A DNA stretch of 64,000 nucleotides from Coxiellaceae bacterium (GTDB lineage: Bacteria > Pseudomonadota > Gammaproteobacteria > Coxiellales > Coxiellaceae), in assembly GCA_030680235.1 (NCBI GenBank), contig JAUXWQ010000019.1, positions 1 through 64,000 on the forward strand. The letters are read 5' to 3'. This document shows positions 45,101-52,695 of this stretch, piece after piece. The translations under genes were made by a program, and so were the position numbers. Position 1 is the stretch's first letter. The number at the start of each line of letters is the position of its first letter. The notes beneath the pieces were generated by a model. The model saw nothing but the letters and a program-made list of their open reading frames with translations. It had not been told where the DNA came from and did not search any database.

Positions 45101-45239
45101 CTGATAATTGATGCGCGCGATACTGAATAAGCTGCTCTGCAAGCCTATTATCTTTTCCAGCCAAATAGCGCTGAAACTGTGCATCCAATAGCTGAAGATC
45201 TTCAGCTGTTTTGAGAGATTTAAAGCAAGACAATGTCAT
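42141..45239 (-). CDS. Fused GltD-like flavoprotein and ferredoxin-reductase-like protein (NfnAB/SudAB-like)
   Basis: The 1032-residue product joins two normally separate subunits. Residues about 155-270 carry cysteine groups (CVYCHKNEGDFC, AGCPLEE, CNDCMKAC) like the Fe-S N-terminus of GltD. Then come the FAD motif GMGPAGFTLAHH near 300 and an NAD(P)-domain motif VIGGGLTGVDAATEA near 470. Residues from about 740 form a ferredoxin-reductase/PyrK-like domain, ending in CMLKGVCAQC and YACSW, probable [2Fe-2S] ligands. Separate homologues include the electron-bifurcating NfnAB and sulfide dehydrogenase SudAB. The electron partners here are unknown; ferredoxin gene fdxA lies 1.8 kb upstream of its start. 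Confidence 0.82.
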   Translation of the reverse strand: MTLSCFKSLKTAEDLQLLDAQFQRYLAGKDNRLAEQLIQYRAHQLSAIQESDWMIATAPVLEGFISELFEIQSDVKKLFDETVACNLAFVDKKKNTRLYHPVTKKDYTNLVPLVPVENDSLQRLQGPCETHRERDGFGLTDPRMSRAEVMDEIDYCVYCHKNEGDFCSKGFPVKKSSPELGFKINPAGDLLAGCPLEEKISEMHTVKKNGFGIGALAIVTIDNPLCAVTGHRICNDCMKACIYQKQDPVNIPEVETRVLTDVLDLPWGVEIYDLLIRWNPLRKTQFSPKNYNHKKILVTGMGPAGFTLAHHLLMEGCAVVGSDGLKIEPLPKHFIENPIRDFNVLKESLDNRIMSGFGGVSEYGITVRWDKNFLKLIYLSLMRRSHFQLIGGLRFGGTVTVESAWQLGFDHISIAVGAGLPRELSIKNSLAPGMRSANDFLMALQLTGAIKKSSLANLQMRLPAVVIGGGLTGVDAATEAQAYYIVQVEKMHQRYHILKSVMGEDNLRSQFDVQGLSILDEFLSHAEKIITERQQSKPALNKLIREWGGVTIAYRKSIQESPAYQRNHEELIKAFEEGIFYAEGLEPASAVLDEHGDCAALICNANVQDESGLWQKSTEQKTIPAKSIFVATGAKPNIAYEFEHKGTFERDNNNYRCFDENKHPVDHIGNVKENFGIFTSDPRVSFLGDTHPVFHGSVVKAIASAQKGYPKIMCALSVDGQFIASDYAQFRNTIEHLFTTTLTDNIRHTENIVELIVHAPMLAKQHTPGQFYRLQNFETYAKKIDDTTLQTETVAALGIYYKNKPDHLSFFIVEKGASTKILGCMKKGDAISVMGPTGAKIKIPEVPQPILMIGNEMAIMYLLATGETLKQAGHSIHFVGIMSEKNRFALDQISKIADSIEFCEKDSAIVETRFIASRDARHAKHIFIIGSPQLLKTMRALRQTYFSKDTAFTASVYGSMQCMLKGVCAQCLQWQIDPVTGKRTKAVYACSWQYQPMDIIDIDNISERQGQNRVQEILTNLWMEYLLGAVTG

Positions 45240-45281
45240 GATACAATCACTTAATTCATATAATGAAAGGCATTTTAACAG

Positions 45282-45458
45282 ATGAAAGCATTAGATAAAC
45301 AATTTGTCAGTGAGATCGATATAAAACTTGAAGCATTCGATAAAAATCATAAAAAATCCCCTTCACAGTTAGCAGAAATGAGTAAATACCAGCGTATTCA
45401 TCAGTTACGTGACGTACCAACTGATCAGTCTAAGGAGCGTGACAGCTTGTGGGATTAG
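45282..45458 (+). CDS. Small 58-residue protein resembling the CBU_0585 family
   Basis: A short charged protein beginning KALDKQFVSEIDIKLEAFD, with the core KSPSQLAEMSKYQRIHQLRD and ending SLWD. The pattern resembles a small conserved protein of Coxiella and Legionella that I recall under the name CBU_0585 family; this is from memory. It is divergent from the fused oxidoreductase, with only 42 bp between their starts, so the two share a control region (TATAATG motif at 45260-45266). It is helical and cytoplasmic, of unknown function. Confidence 0.68.
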   Translation: MKALDKQFVSEIDIKLEAFDKNHKKSPSQLAEMSKYQRIHQLRDVPTDQSKERDSLWD

Positions 45459-45478
45459 CAACAGCTTCTCGAAATGGT

Positions 45479-45651
45479 CAGTAATTCCCCGCGAATGTCT
45501 GAAAAACCGCTAATTTTCAGATTTTAGGCGAGGTTGAACGGTAATTTGTTTCGAAAATGCTCATGGACTTCATGTACACTGCGCTTTTCTCAAAAAATTA
45601 CCGTTCAAGATCGCCAAAAGATGAAAATTTTTTGTTCATAGGGAAGTGCTG
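45479..45651. mobile_element. MITE family A, 173-bp copy with inverted core
   Basis: Outer parts match the 31.3 kb copy in the same direction, but the central 40 bp between the inner arms is reversed: CGAAAATGCTCATGGACTTC here against GAAGTCCATGAGCATTTTCG there. The flanks CGAAATGGT and AGAAGCGGT match at 6 of 9 positions, so the duplication is eroded or doubtful. Its right end overlaps the last codons of the neighbouring membrane protein gene. Confidence 0.88.
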
Positions 45652-46568
45652 AGAAGCGGTGCTCGTCCCTCCTCTAGGAGGGCAGCTTGATGAACCTGGG
45701 TATTGTTATATCGCGCGTAGAGGCAATCACAAGCCTTATAAAGTGCTACCATAAACAACAACCCCGCCCCTAAAAATAACTCACTTCCAGATTCAATGGC
45801 TGAGCGACCGTTCATACGATTAGTAACGCCACCACATAGAAAAAGAAACCCAGCGACTCCTGCCACATGAACCATAAATTTTTTATAAGAAAAAGCGCTT
45901 TCAGGATCTGCTGACGCATTTCGTAGTGTTTGAGCAAATAAGCCAGTATTGGTTAATACAGAAATTGCACAGCCCGTAAAACTACCAAATCTTTGCCGGC
46001 GAAAGTCAAAATAAGCAAATGTCGCAAAAGGTGGGATATTACCTAATAATGAGCCTGCAACCATTGCACGTTGATCAGGTGCTTCTTTACAAGTAACAAC
46101 ATCCAAAATGGATGTCTGTGTGCGCGCAGTTACATTAAATTTCTGAAGCAATGCAAAACCTAGCGCAGATAGGAGCGCAAACACTGCAACACCCCCTTCT
46201 GCTGCTCCATCTGTGAAACGATTATTGCCCATACTGGTTAAACTTGCGCATACAGCTGAAAATACAAGCATCGCACTAAAGGCACTGCCCATCGCTGAAA
46301 TTTTAGCCATACAGGGTGTTGAGCCAGCCATTTCACGATTGCGCCATGCTGAAACCATAAGCCCAAGGGCAGCAAAAGCCGATATGCCAGTACCGATACC
46401 ATTATTGAGTATGCTGCCAGGCTTTTCATCATGCACTGCAATGCCGATTTCAATCGCATTAAAGAGTGCCGTTGAAAGCATCAGCGCCATTGATCTTAGC
46501 AAAAGCTCATAACGTGCTTCTGGTGAATCAGGTAAAAACCCATGATGCGCTAATGAATCGCGTGACAT
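45636..46568 (-). CDS. Multi-pass membrane protein of unknown function
   Basis: A 310-residue protein with about seven or eight hydrophobic helices and many Ala/Gly/Ser residues. AGGAG lies nine bases before the ATG. I recognise no family. The final codons (STSL and the TGA) lie inside the MITE at 45479-45651, so the original C-terminus was probably replaced by the insertion. The N-terminal 20 residues (SRDSLAHHGFLPDSPEARYE) are polar and cytosolic. The next gene on this strand upstream is grxD, 19 bp away, so they may be cotranscribed. Confidence 0.62.
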   Translation of the reverse strand: MSRDSLAHHGFLPDSPEARYELLLRSMALMLSTALFNAIEIGIAVHDEKPGSILNNGIGTGISAFAALGLMVSAWRNREMAGSTPCMAKISAMGSAFSAMLVFSAVCASLTSMGNNRFTDGAAEGGVAVFALLSALGFALLQKFNVTARTQTSILDVVTCKEAPDQRAMVAGSLLGNIPPFATFAYFDFRRQRFGSFTGCAISVLTNTGLFAQTLRNASADPESAFSYKKFMVHVAGVAGFLFLCGGVTNRMNGRSAIESGSELFLGAGLLFMVALYKACDCLYARYNNTQVHQAALLEEGRAPLLSTSL

Positions 46569-46587
46569 TGCAGATCTCCTGATGATA

Positions 46588-46890
46588 TTACGATGCTAAT
46601 TTTTGTAGTTCGCCAGAGGTATAGAGTTCCGTCACAATATCACAACCACCCACAAACTCACCTTTGATATAAAGTTGTGGAATGGTTGGCCAGTTTGTGA
46701 AGTCTTTAATCCCTTGGCGCATTTCATCGTCAGCCAATACGTTTACATCGGTAAATGCAATGCCGGAAGATCTCAAAAGATGCACAACTTTACTAGAAAA
46801 TCCACACTGCGGAAAATCTGCCGTACCCTTCATAAATAAAACAACGGGGCTTTCTGTGATGATTTGTTGGATTTTATCGTGAATGGTCAT
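46588..46890 (-). CDS. grxD: Monothiol CGFS glutaredoxin
   Basis: A 100-residue Grx4-type protein that carries and transfers [2Fe-2S] clusters, often with a BolA partner, of which one is encoded at 24.7 kb. Motifs are [33 protein letters not shown] and CDIV. AGGAG precedes the ATG by nine bases. Confidence 0.97.
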   Translation of the reverse strand: MTIHDKIQQIITESPVVLFMKGTADFPQCGFSSKVVHLLRSSGIAFTDVNVLADDEMRQGIKDFTNWPTIPQLYIKGEFVGGCDIVTELYTSGELQKLAS

Positions 46891-47034
46891 TGGTTTTTTC
46901 TCCTTTATGATGAGTGAATTCTACTGACAATCATAAGGATTGCACAAGAGTCTTGTTAATCAAAAAGAGATTCCTATCAAGCATTTTTATCCCTATAATG
47001 CTGAGCAAATTAATACAGGCAGTTGAGAGATAAT

Positions 47035-47358
47035 ATGACCTTTGTTGTGACTGAAAATTGTATTCGCTGCAAATACACCGATTGCGTAGAAGTCTGCCCT
47101 GTCGATTGTTTTCGCGAAGGTGCAAATATGCTCGTTATTGATCCCAATGAATGCATTGACTGTAATTTGTGCGTGCCAGAATGCCCGGTTAATGCCATCT
47201 ATGCAGAAGACGACCTGCCTGAAGACAAAAAACACTATCTCGATTTAAATAAAAAACTCGCCGAAAAGTGGCCGATGATCACTAAAATGAAGGCAGCGCC
47301 TGTAGATGCTGACGAATGGAAAGATGTGCCAGATAAGCATCAATATCTTGAAGAATAA
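47035..47358 (+). CDS. fdxA: Ferredoxin FdxA, 7Fe type
   Basis: The 107-residue ferredoxin from ATG 47035 (GAGAG upstream; a TTG at 47023 is less likely). Cysteine patterns are [18 protein letters not shown] and [13 protein letters not shown], fitting one [3Fe-4S] and one [4Fe-4S] cluster as in the Azotobacter FdI group. The C-terminal tail ([14 protein letters not shown]) is also typical. It is a possible electron donor for the fused oxidoreductase nearby. Confidence 0.95.
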   Translation: MTFVVTENCIRCKYTDCVEVCPVDCFREGANMLVIDPNECIDCNLCVPECPVNAIYAEDDLPEDKKHYLDLNKKLAEKWPMITKMKAAPVDADEWKDVPDKHQYLEE

Positions 47359-47584
47359 CCAGTGGTGAGAGCCGCACGCATAGCAAGCGATTTGTAAGGT
47401 GTGCCATGCCCTAGACTCGCGCAGCCAAGATTAACGTTTCATTAAATAATCTCAAAACATACAGTTACGAGCCTTTTCTCATTTGGTTACTTGCATTTGT
47501 AACGAACCTATTGTACGTTTGCTCAAGACATGGACGATTAGGGTAACAGGAGTTTGATTGTCAAACACCAATTGAGGTTTTATC

Positions 47585-47764
47585 ATGTTAAAAATGTCTA
47601 CTGTTGAAGCACGTGAAAACTTTTCTGAAATGATTAACCAAGCGGCTTATGGTAACCAACGCGTTGTATTAACACGCCGCGGTAAACCATTAGTTGCTGT
47701 TATTTCACTTCAAGAATTAGATGAAACGCAATCACCTGTTGAATCTGCTAAAGCAGAACATTAA
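47585..47764 (+). CDS. Phd/YefM-type antitoxin, apparently orphan
   Basis: A 59-residue protein beginning LKMSTVEARENFSEMINQAA, with the DNA-binding N-terminal fold and the motif RVVLTRRGKPLVAVISLQEL characteristic of Phd/YefM antitoxins. The toxin-binding C-terminus is very short. TTGAGG precedes the ATG. No toxin gene follows: a strong terminator starts 28 bp after the stop, so it acts alone as a repressor or answers a distant toxin. GTTAC/GTAAC arms about 80 bp upstream could be an operator. Confidence 0.85.
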   Translation: MLKMSTVEARENFSEMINQAAYGNQRVVLTRRGKPLVAVISLQELDETQSPVESAKAEH

Positions 47765-47792
47765 AAATAGTGTTCTGTTCTTCAGAATAAAA

Positions 47793-47817
47793 AACGCAGC
47801 AATCGCTGCGTTTTTTT
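47793..47817 (+). terminator. Intrinsic terminator after the Phd-type gene
   Basis: AACGCAGC pairs with GCTGCGTT around a short AATC loop, followed by an uninterrupted run of T residues. It closes the single-gene unit and shows that no toxin is cotranscribed. Confidence 0.9.
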
Positions 47818-47846
47818 ATCTGGAAGTATGCGCTATGAAATAATTG

Positions 47847-48118
47847 TCATTGAAATAAAGGGTGATACTTAAATAAATACGACAACACATTTTCGACACT
47901 TTTTTGGCCTTTTATAAAATCTTCTTGTAATTTTATTAGATCATCCAAATTATCATGCACATTCTCACGATCAGGACTGGCATACGCATGAGAAAGCTTA
48001 CCAAAGTATTAAAGTCTCCAATTATTGTTGTTGGTGATACGGCGATTTCATCAAAATGTAAAAAATGAACAGTTCGATTGAAAGTTCTAACATGATTCCG
48101 TGCAACGTGATATAAAAA
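47847..48118 (-). pseudogene. Remnant of a frameshifted gene
   Basis: On the minus strand one frame reads EGFLYHVARNHVRTFNRTVH then FDEIAVSPTTIIGDF, and a second frame continues YFGKLSHAYASPDRENVHDN then DDLIKLQEDFIKGQK, ending at a stop near 47847. The two stretches look like one protein broken by a frameshift near 47990. The 5' part is lost at the REP palindrome. I do not recognise the parent family. Confidence 0.45.
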
Positions 48119-48135
48119 ACCCTCAAGTTTCTTGG

Positions 48136-48222
48136 TGCGAGCATGAGCGAAGCGAGTGTTTTTGCAGGGTTTATGTGCATCGAGATATCCTGCAAAAACA
48201 CTCGCTACACTCGTGGCTCGCA
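48136..48222. repeat. REP-like palindrome, family P
   Basis: Arms TGCGAGCATGAGCGAAGCGA and the opposite TCGCTACACTCGTGGCTCGC, with TTTTTGCAGGG...CCTGCAAAAA inside, pair over about 34 bp. The loop carries GTGCATCGAGATAT as in other copies. It adjoins the decayed gene and may have taken part in its deletion. Confidence 0.85.
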
Positions 48223-48274
48223 TCAAGAAATGTGAGCGACGGTCGCTGGCGTGCTCGTGTCAAGAAATACGTAG

Positions 48275-49036
48275 CTATTCATCTTCCGCAGTAAGCTGAT
48301 TTTTTGAATCATTGATTAACAGCAACAATAGATTAATAAATAGCGGCACAAAAAAACTCAACACAACAAAAACATAAAGAAAACTGAGATGGTACTGAGC
48401 AATAAAATGAAAATCCAGGCCTTTTTTTATTAATAAAGAATACGGAAGCGTAATAATAAACAGTAATAAAAAAATACCCATTTTATTTTTTTCAGACAAA
48501 TAAGCACTGTCGAGAAAAGACTTTTTCAATGATTTTTCATTAATCACACAAAGTGGGTAGCTGAAAAAAAACATACACACAAAAACAGCCAAAACAACAA
48601 GCTCTAGAATCACCAAAAGCCCTTTTATGGTTTGGCTTGCATTGACATCTACATGAAGAATGCCGACACGCATATAATGCGTTGCATAAAGTATGATAAT
48701 AATACCGGCAAGATACATAATGATAGTGCCCGCAATAGCAGGTAATCGAGCGCAGGTTTTTTTGAAAGCAGCACCATATCCCTCGCCCGCAGCACTAAAA
48801 GCAAAATGTGTTGCCAATAAGGCAGCTGAGAAAAAGAAAAGCCATACAGCGATAAAAAGATATTTTGCAACTAAATAAATATAAGGATTACTGATAGTCA
48901 GTTTATTTGAGAGCGTTACTGAAAAAAACAACAAAATAATACACACCAAAGAATAACAAAATGTTTTGAAATGGTGCTGCAAAGACAATCTAAACATTTT
49001 TGAAAAGTTAACTTCATTGCTTGGATATGACACCAT
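48275..49036 (-). CDS. Multi-pass membrane protein of unknown function
   Basis: A 253-residue protein from ATG 49036, where GGAG lies nine bases before; an ATG at 49051 would add five residues. It has six predicted helices, an N-terminal cytosolic stretch (NFSKMFRLSLQHHFKTF) and an acidic tail (LTAEDE). No family is recognised. Hydrophobic residues dominate, with few charged ones inside helices, so a transporter is not obvious. It is flanked on both sides by REP palindromes and sits alone. Confidence 0.6.
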   Translation of the reverse strand: MVSYPSNEVNFSKMFRLSLQHHFKTFCYSLVCIILLFFSVTLSNKLTISNPYIYLVAKYLFIAVWLFFFSAALLATHFAFSAAGEGYGAAFKKTCARLPAIAGTIIMYLAGIIIILYATHYMRVGILHVDVNASQTIKGLLVILELVVLAVFVCMFFFSYPLCVINEKSLKKSFLDSAYLSEKNKMGIFLLLFIITLPYSLLIKKGLDFHFIAQYHLSFLYVFVVLSFFVPLFINLLLLLINDSKNQLTAEDE

Positions 49037-49095
49037 AAACTTCAACTCCATTTGTTACAAAAAATACAAACAATAAACATAACGCAGGGATCTGG

Positions 49096-49159
49096 GTACA
49101 CGAGTGTAGCGTGTGTTTTGGAGGAACCCCTGCAAAACACCCGCTACAGTTGCGCTCAC
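49096..49159. repeat. REP-like palindrome, family P (short copy)
   Basis: GTACACGAGTGTAGCGTGTG and the facing CACCCGCTACAGTTGCGCTCAC pair with several mismatches around GAGGAACCCCTGC. It lies between the unknown membrane protein and the fadJ-type gene. Confidence 0.65.
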
Positions 49160-49185
49160 ATCGCACAGGCGAGAATACTTATGTT

Positions 49186-51276
49186 TTACCCGCGAAGCTC
49201 CCCTTCTTCTAGCTCAGCGTTACGGTTCAAGCCAAAACTTGGGTCTTGCTGACATTGAAACCAGCCCGCATGAGGCTTAAAGCGATCCCCATACTGTTTT
49301 GCAAACCCTTCTAAACGCGCAATCACTGTTTTGACACCCCGTGTTTTTGCGTATTGCATTGGCCCACCCAAAAATGGTGCAAAACCCGTACCAAAAATCA
49401 TTCCTGCATCGAGCAAATCCGCATCTGCAACAACCTTTTCAGAAAGGCATGCCATTGCTTCATTTAACATACGTAAAATCATTCTATCAGAAATGTCAGA
49501 TGGTAAAGAAGATTCATCCACTTGTTTTGTTTTAAGTGCTTTGCCATTTTTGTAGTCATAAAAACCACGGCCATTTTTCATGCCAAGACGCCCTGCCTGA
49601 ACCATTGAACGTAAACGCTCAGACACAGGAATACCAAAATAGCGGGACAAATTTTCAGAAACAGACAAGCAAACATCCAACCCGACTTTATCAGCTAAGG
49701 TGATTGGTCCCATGGGCATGCCAAATTGGATCGCAGCGCGGTCAATGGCAGCAGCAGGCACACCTTCTTCAAACAACTCCATCGCTTCTTGTAGGTACGG
49801 CATTAAGACGCGATTGACTAAGAATCCAGGACGACTAGCAACGGGCAAAGGTAAGCGTGAAATCGCACCTACAAAAGCCGCTGCCTGACAAATTGTTTCA
49901 TCAGAGGTATTATCACCACACACCACTTCCACCAAAGGCATTTTATCAACGGGATTAAAAAAATGAATGCCCACCAAACGCGATGGTTCATTAAGCGCTG
50001 TTGCAATTTCTTCCAAAGGAATGCTGGAAGTGTTGCTTGCCAAAATAGCCGAAGGTTTCGCCTTTGCTTCTGCATTTCTGAAAATATCTTGTTTTACGGC
50101 TAAATTTTCAAATACAGCTTCAATGATGATGTCAGCACGCGTAACGCCCATCCCCTGCTCATCTGGCTGTAAACGATCCATAGCAGCTGCAACCAAACGC
50201 GGCTCTTTGAACTTTTTCTGGAAAAATTGATTGGCGCGTTTGATAGCAGGCGCAATTTTTTCAGGTGATTGATCTTGCAAGGTGACATGTAAGCCTTGTG
50301 CTGCACACCAAGTCGCGATATCACCCCCCATCGTGCCAGCACCAATAACATGCACCCAAGATGGTTTGAATGTCACTTGTTTTGCGATACCTTTCATTTT
50401 TTCTTGCAGGAAGAAAATACGCACTAAGTTACGTGCCGTTTCGGTAATCATTAATTCAGCAATAGAATTCGCTTCATTTTCCATTGCATTACCTTGCGCA
50501 CCATCTTTAATCCAATTGCTGACAACGGCATAGGGTGCTGGATAATGCTTTTTATTGACTTTCTTATTCGCCAATTCACGGTAAAATAGTTTTCCGACTA
50601 AAGGACGCATAAAAGAAAGCGCCATTATTTTCGATGTAAAATTGGGTTGCTTTGGCTTTGGTTGACGCAAAATGGTTTCAATGGCCGCGCGTTTTAACAT
50701 GCGCTCCGGGACTGCTAAGTCAATAATGCCTAATTTTGCGCATTTTCTGGCAGGATAAGCACTGCCCGGTAAAATCATGGTCATTGCCTCCATGACACCA
50801 ATCAATCTTGGCAAGCGAACCGTGCCACCCCACCCTGGGTGAATGCCTAATTTAATTTCTGGCAAACCAATTTTTGTATCTGGGGTATCCGCTGCAATAC
50901 GGTATCGACAAGCCAAGGCCAGTTCCAAACCACCACCCAAACAAAAACCTTTAATCATTGCTAACGTTGGATAAGGCAACGCTTCTAATTTATCAAGGAC
51001 CAACTGTGCTTGACGAATGAGATCAAAGGCTTCTCTTTTTGTTTTTAAATGGGTAAATTCCGAAATATCCGCGCCTGCAATGAAGCCTTTCGTTTTACCA
51101 GAAACAATAATTAACCCTGCCAATTTACGTTGACGCACATCCTCTAAAATAGTGTTTAACTCATCAAAAACGTCACGACTCAAAGCGTTTGCAGAGGCAC
51201 CAGCGCGATCAATAGTGAGCCACAAAATAGTATTTGAATCGGTTTCAAGTTTGAAATGTTGGTATTGTTTTTCCAT
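49186..51276 (-). CDS. fadJ: Fatty acid oxidation multifunctional protein (enoyl-CoA hydratase / 3-hydroxyacyl-CoA dehydrogenase)
   Basis: The 696-residue product catalyses hydration and oxidation in beta-oxidation. The N-terminal crotonase domain (about 1-200) has IKGFCLGGGLELALACRYRI and the catalytic-Glu region GLPEIKLGIHPGWGGT. The NAD-binding domain starts with VHVIGAGTMGGDIATWCA near residue 315, and the dehydrogenase catalytic region has GIHFFNPVDKMPLVEVV. AAGGA lies before the ATG. It is 56 bp downstream of the thiolase gene and forms an operon with it. Confidence 0.95.
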   Translation of the reverse strand: MEKQYQHFKLETDSNTILWLTIDRAGASANALSRDVFDELNTILEDVRQRKLAGLIIVSGKTKGFIAGADISEFTHLKTKREAFDLIRQAQLVLDKLEALPYPTLAMIKGFCLGGGLELALACRYRIAADTPDTKIGLPEIKLGIHPGWGGTVRLPRLIGVMEAMTMILPGSAYPARKCAKLGIIDLAVPERMLKRAAIETILRQPKPKQPNFTSKIMALSFMRPLVGKLFYRELANKKVNKKHYPAPYAVVSNWIKDGAQGNAMENEANSIAELMITETARNLVRIFFLQEKMKGIAKQVTFKPSWVHVIGAGTMGGDIATWCAAQGLHVTLQDQSPEKIAPAIKRANQFFQKKFKEPRLVAAAMDRLQPDEQGMGVTRADIIIEAVFENLAVKQDIFRNAEAKAKPSAILASNTSSIPLEEIATALNEPSRLVGIHFFNPVDKMPLVEVVCGDNTSDETICQAAAFVGAISRLPLPVASRPGFLVNRVLMPYLQEAMELFEEGVPAAAIDRAAIQFGMPMGPITLADKVGLDVCLSVSENLSRYFGIPVSERLRSMVQAGRLGMKNGRGFYDYKNGKALKTKQVDESSLPSDISDRMILRMLNEAMACLSEKVVADADLLDAGMIFGTGFAPFLGGPMQYAKTRGVKTVIARLEGFAKQYGDRFKPHAGWFQCQQDPSFGLNRNAELEEGELRG

Positions 51277-51332
51277 GGAAAGTTCCTTGAGTATCGAAAT
51301 TTGAGGCGCGATAAATCACGCCCATACAAAGG

Positions 51333-52616
51333 TTAAACCGTTTCAATGAGCATCGCACCGCCTTGGCCACCGCCAATGCACAATGAAGCAATACCACGTT
51401 TTGCTTTTTCACGACGCAAGGTATTGATGAGATGCAATACAACACGCGCGCCTGATGCACCGACGGGATGTCCCAGCGCAATTGCACCGCCATCGATGTT
51501 TAATTTTGCAGGATCAATCGTCCCTAAGGCGCCTGGCAATCCCAATTGTTCGCGACAAAATGTTTCGGAAGCTAAGGCTTTTGTGCAAGCAATCACTTGT
51601 GCCGCAAAAGCTTCGTTAAACTCCCAATAATCAATATCCGATAAATTTAAATCCTGTTTTTTTAATAGCGCAGCGGATGCAAACGCGGGTCCAAGGCCCA
51701 TTACTTCGGGCGCTAAGGCAGACCATTGTGTATCAATCACTTTTGCCAAAACCGGCAAATTAAATTTTTCTACCGCTTCCTCACTTGCAAGCAATAATAA
51801 TGCCGCACCGTCCGTTACTTGAGAACTATTACCAGCAGTCACTAAGCCATAAGGGCGATCAAAAACGGGTTTTAATTTAGCGAGCTTTTCAGCGGTACTA
51901 TCACGGCGAACGCCTTCGTCTGTTTTGTAAAACCGGCCTGTGTTGTCATAAAGGGTTGCTATTTCATTAGCAAAATAATTGTTTTCAATAGCAGTGGCTG
52001 TCCGTAATTGGCTGCTTGCTGCATAAGCATCCATGTCAGCACGCGTAATATCAAATTGATACGCCAATAACTCTGCGGTTTGACCCATGTTCATACCACA
52101 CAAGGGATCAGACAATCCGTGTAATAACGCAATAATAGGCGCTAAAAATGACAAGCGGAATTGCGTCATGACAGCCGCTTTTGCACCAAAAGATTTGGCA
52201 GCATTTAAACGACCAAACCAATTGACCATTTTAGGTCTGAAAAGCAAAGGCGCACGACTCATGACTTCAGTGCCACCCGCTAAAACAAGATTGGCACGGC
52301 CTACTTGAATGTCTTGCACAGCGCAATCAAGTGCCTGCAATCCGGAAGCACAATTGCGTTGTACCGTCCACGCCGGCACATCATTGCCACAACCTAAGCG
52401 TAACGCGATTAAACGTGCAATATTCGCTTCATCTTCGCTTGGCATCATGCAACCCATAATGACTTCATCAATATCAGTTGCTGAAAAATTTTGGCGTGTT
52501 AACAAAGTGCGCCCAACAGAGACCGCTAAATCTGAGGCGGAAAAAGGTCCGCGTTCAGTTTTGGCTTTGAGAAATGGCGAACGAGCGCCGTCGACGATAT
52601 AGACAGGACGTGGCAT
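51333..52616 (-). CDS. fadI: Acetyl-CoA acyltransferase (3-ketoacyl-CoA thiolase)
   Basis: The 427-residue thiolase cleaves 3-ketoacyl-CoA to acetyl-CoA and a shortened acyl-CoA. The nucleophile is in VQRNCASGLQALD, the general base His in ALGHPVGASGARV, and the second cysteine in CIGGGQGGAM. ATG 52616 with AAGGA ten bases upstream starts the conserved PRPVYIVDGARSPF, so I drop the seven extra residues of the longer frame. It pairs with the downstream hydratase-dehydrogenase, in thiolase-first order as in fadI-fadJ. Confidence 0.94.
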   Translation of the reverse strand: MPRPVYIVDGARSPFLKAKTERGPFSASDLAVSVGRTLLTRQNFSATDIDEVIMGCMMPSEDEANIARLIALRLGCGNDVPAWTVQRNCASGLQALDCAVQDIQVGRANLVLAGGTEVMSRAPLLFRPKMVNWFGRLNAAKSFGAKAAVMTQFRLSFLAPIIALLHGLSDPLCGMNMGQTAELLAYQFDITRADMDAYAASSQLRTATAIENNYFANEIATLYDNTGRFYKTDEGVRRDSTAEKLAKLKPVFDRPYGLVTAGNSSQVTDGAALLLLASEEAVEKFNLPVLAKVIDTQWSALAPEVMGLGPAFASAALLKKQDLNLSDIDYWEFNEAFAAQVIACTKALASETFCREQLGLPGALGTIDPAKLNIDGGAIALGHPVGASGARVVLHLINTLRREKAKRGIASLCIGGGQGGAMLIETV

Positions 52617-52695
52617 TTTGATCTTTCCTTGTATCAACTTAAAATTTGCACAATCTTTTCAGAAATCGAGAAATAATGCAATGGCGCAGAACAAC

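Noticed and set aside
45240-45281. Divergent promoter assignment for the 58-residue gene and the fused oxidoreductase
   Set aside because: A TATAATG string is visible but no convincing -35 at proper spacing could be read, so I did not list it as a promoter.
49331-49555. Plus-strand open frames within the fadJ-type gene
   Set aside because: They are antisense shadows of a clear multidomain enzyme, with no family resemblance or start site.
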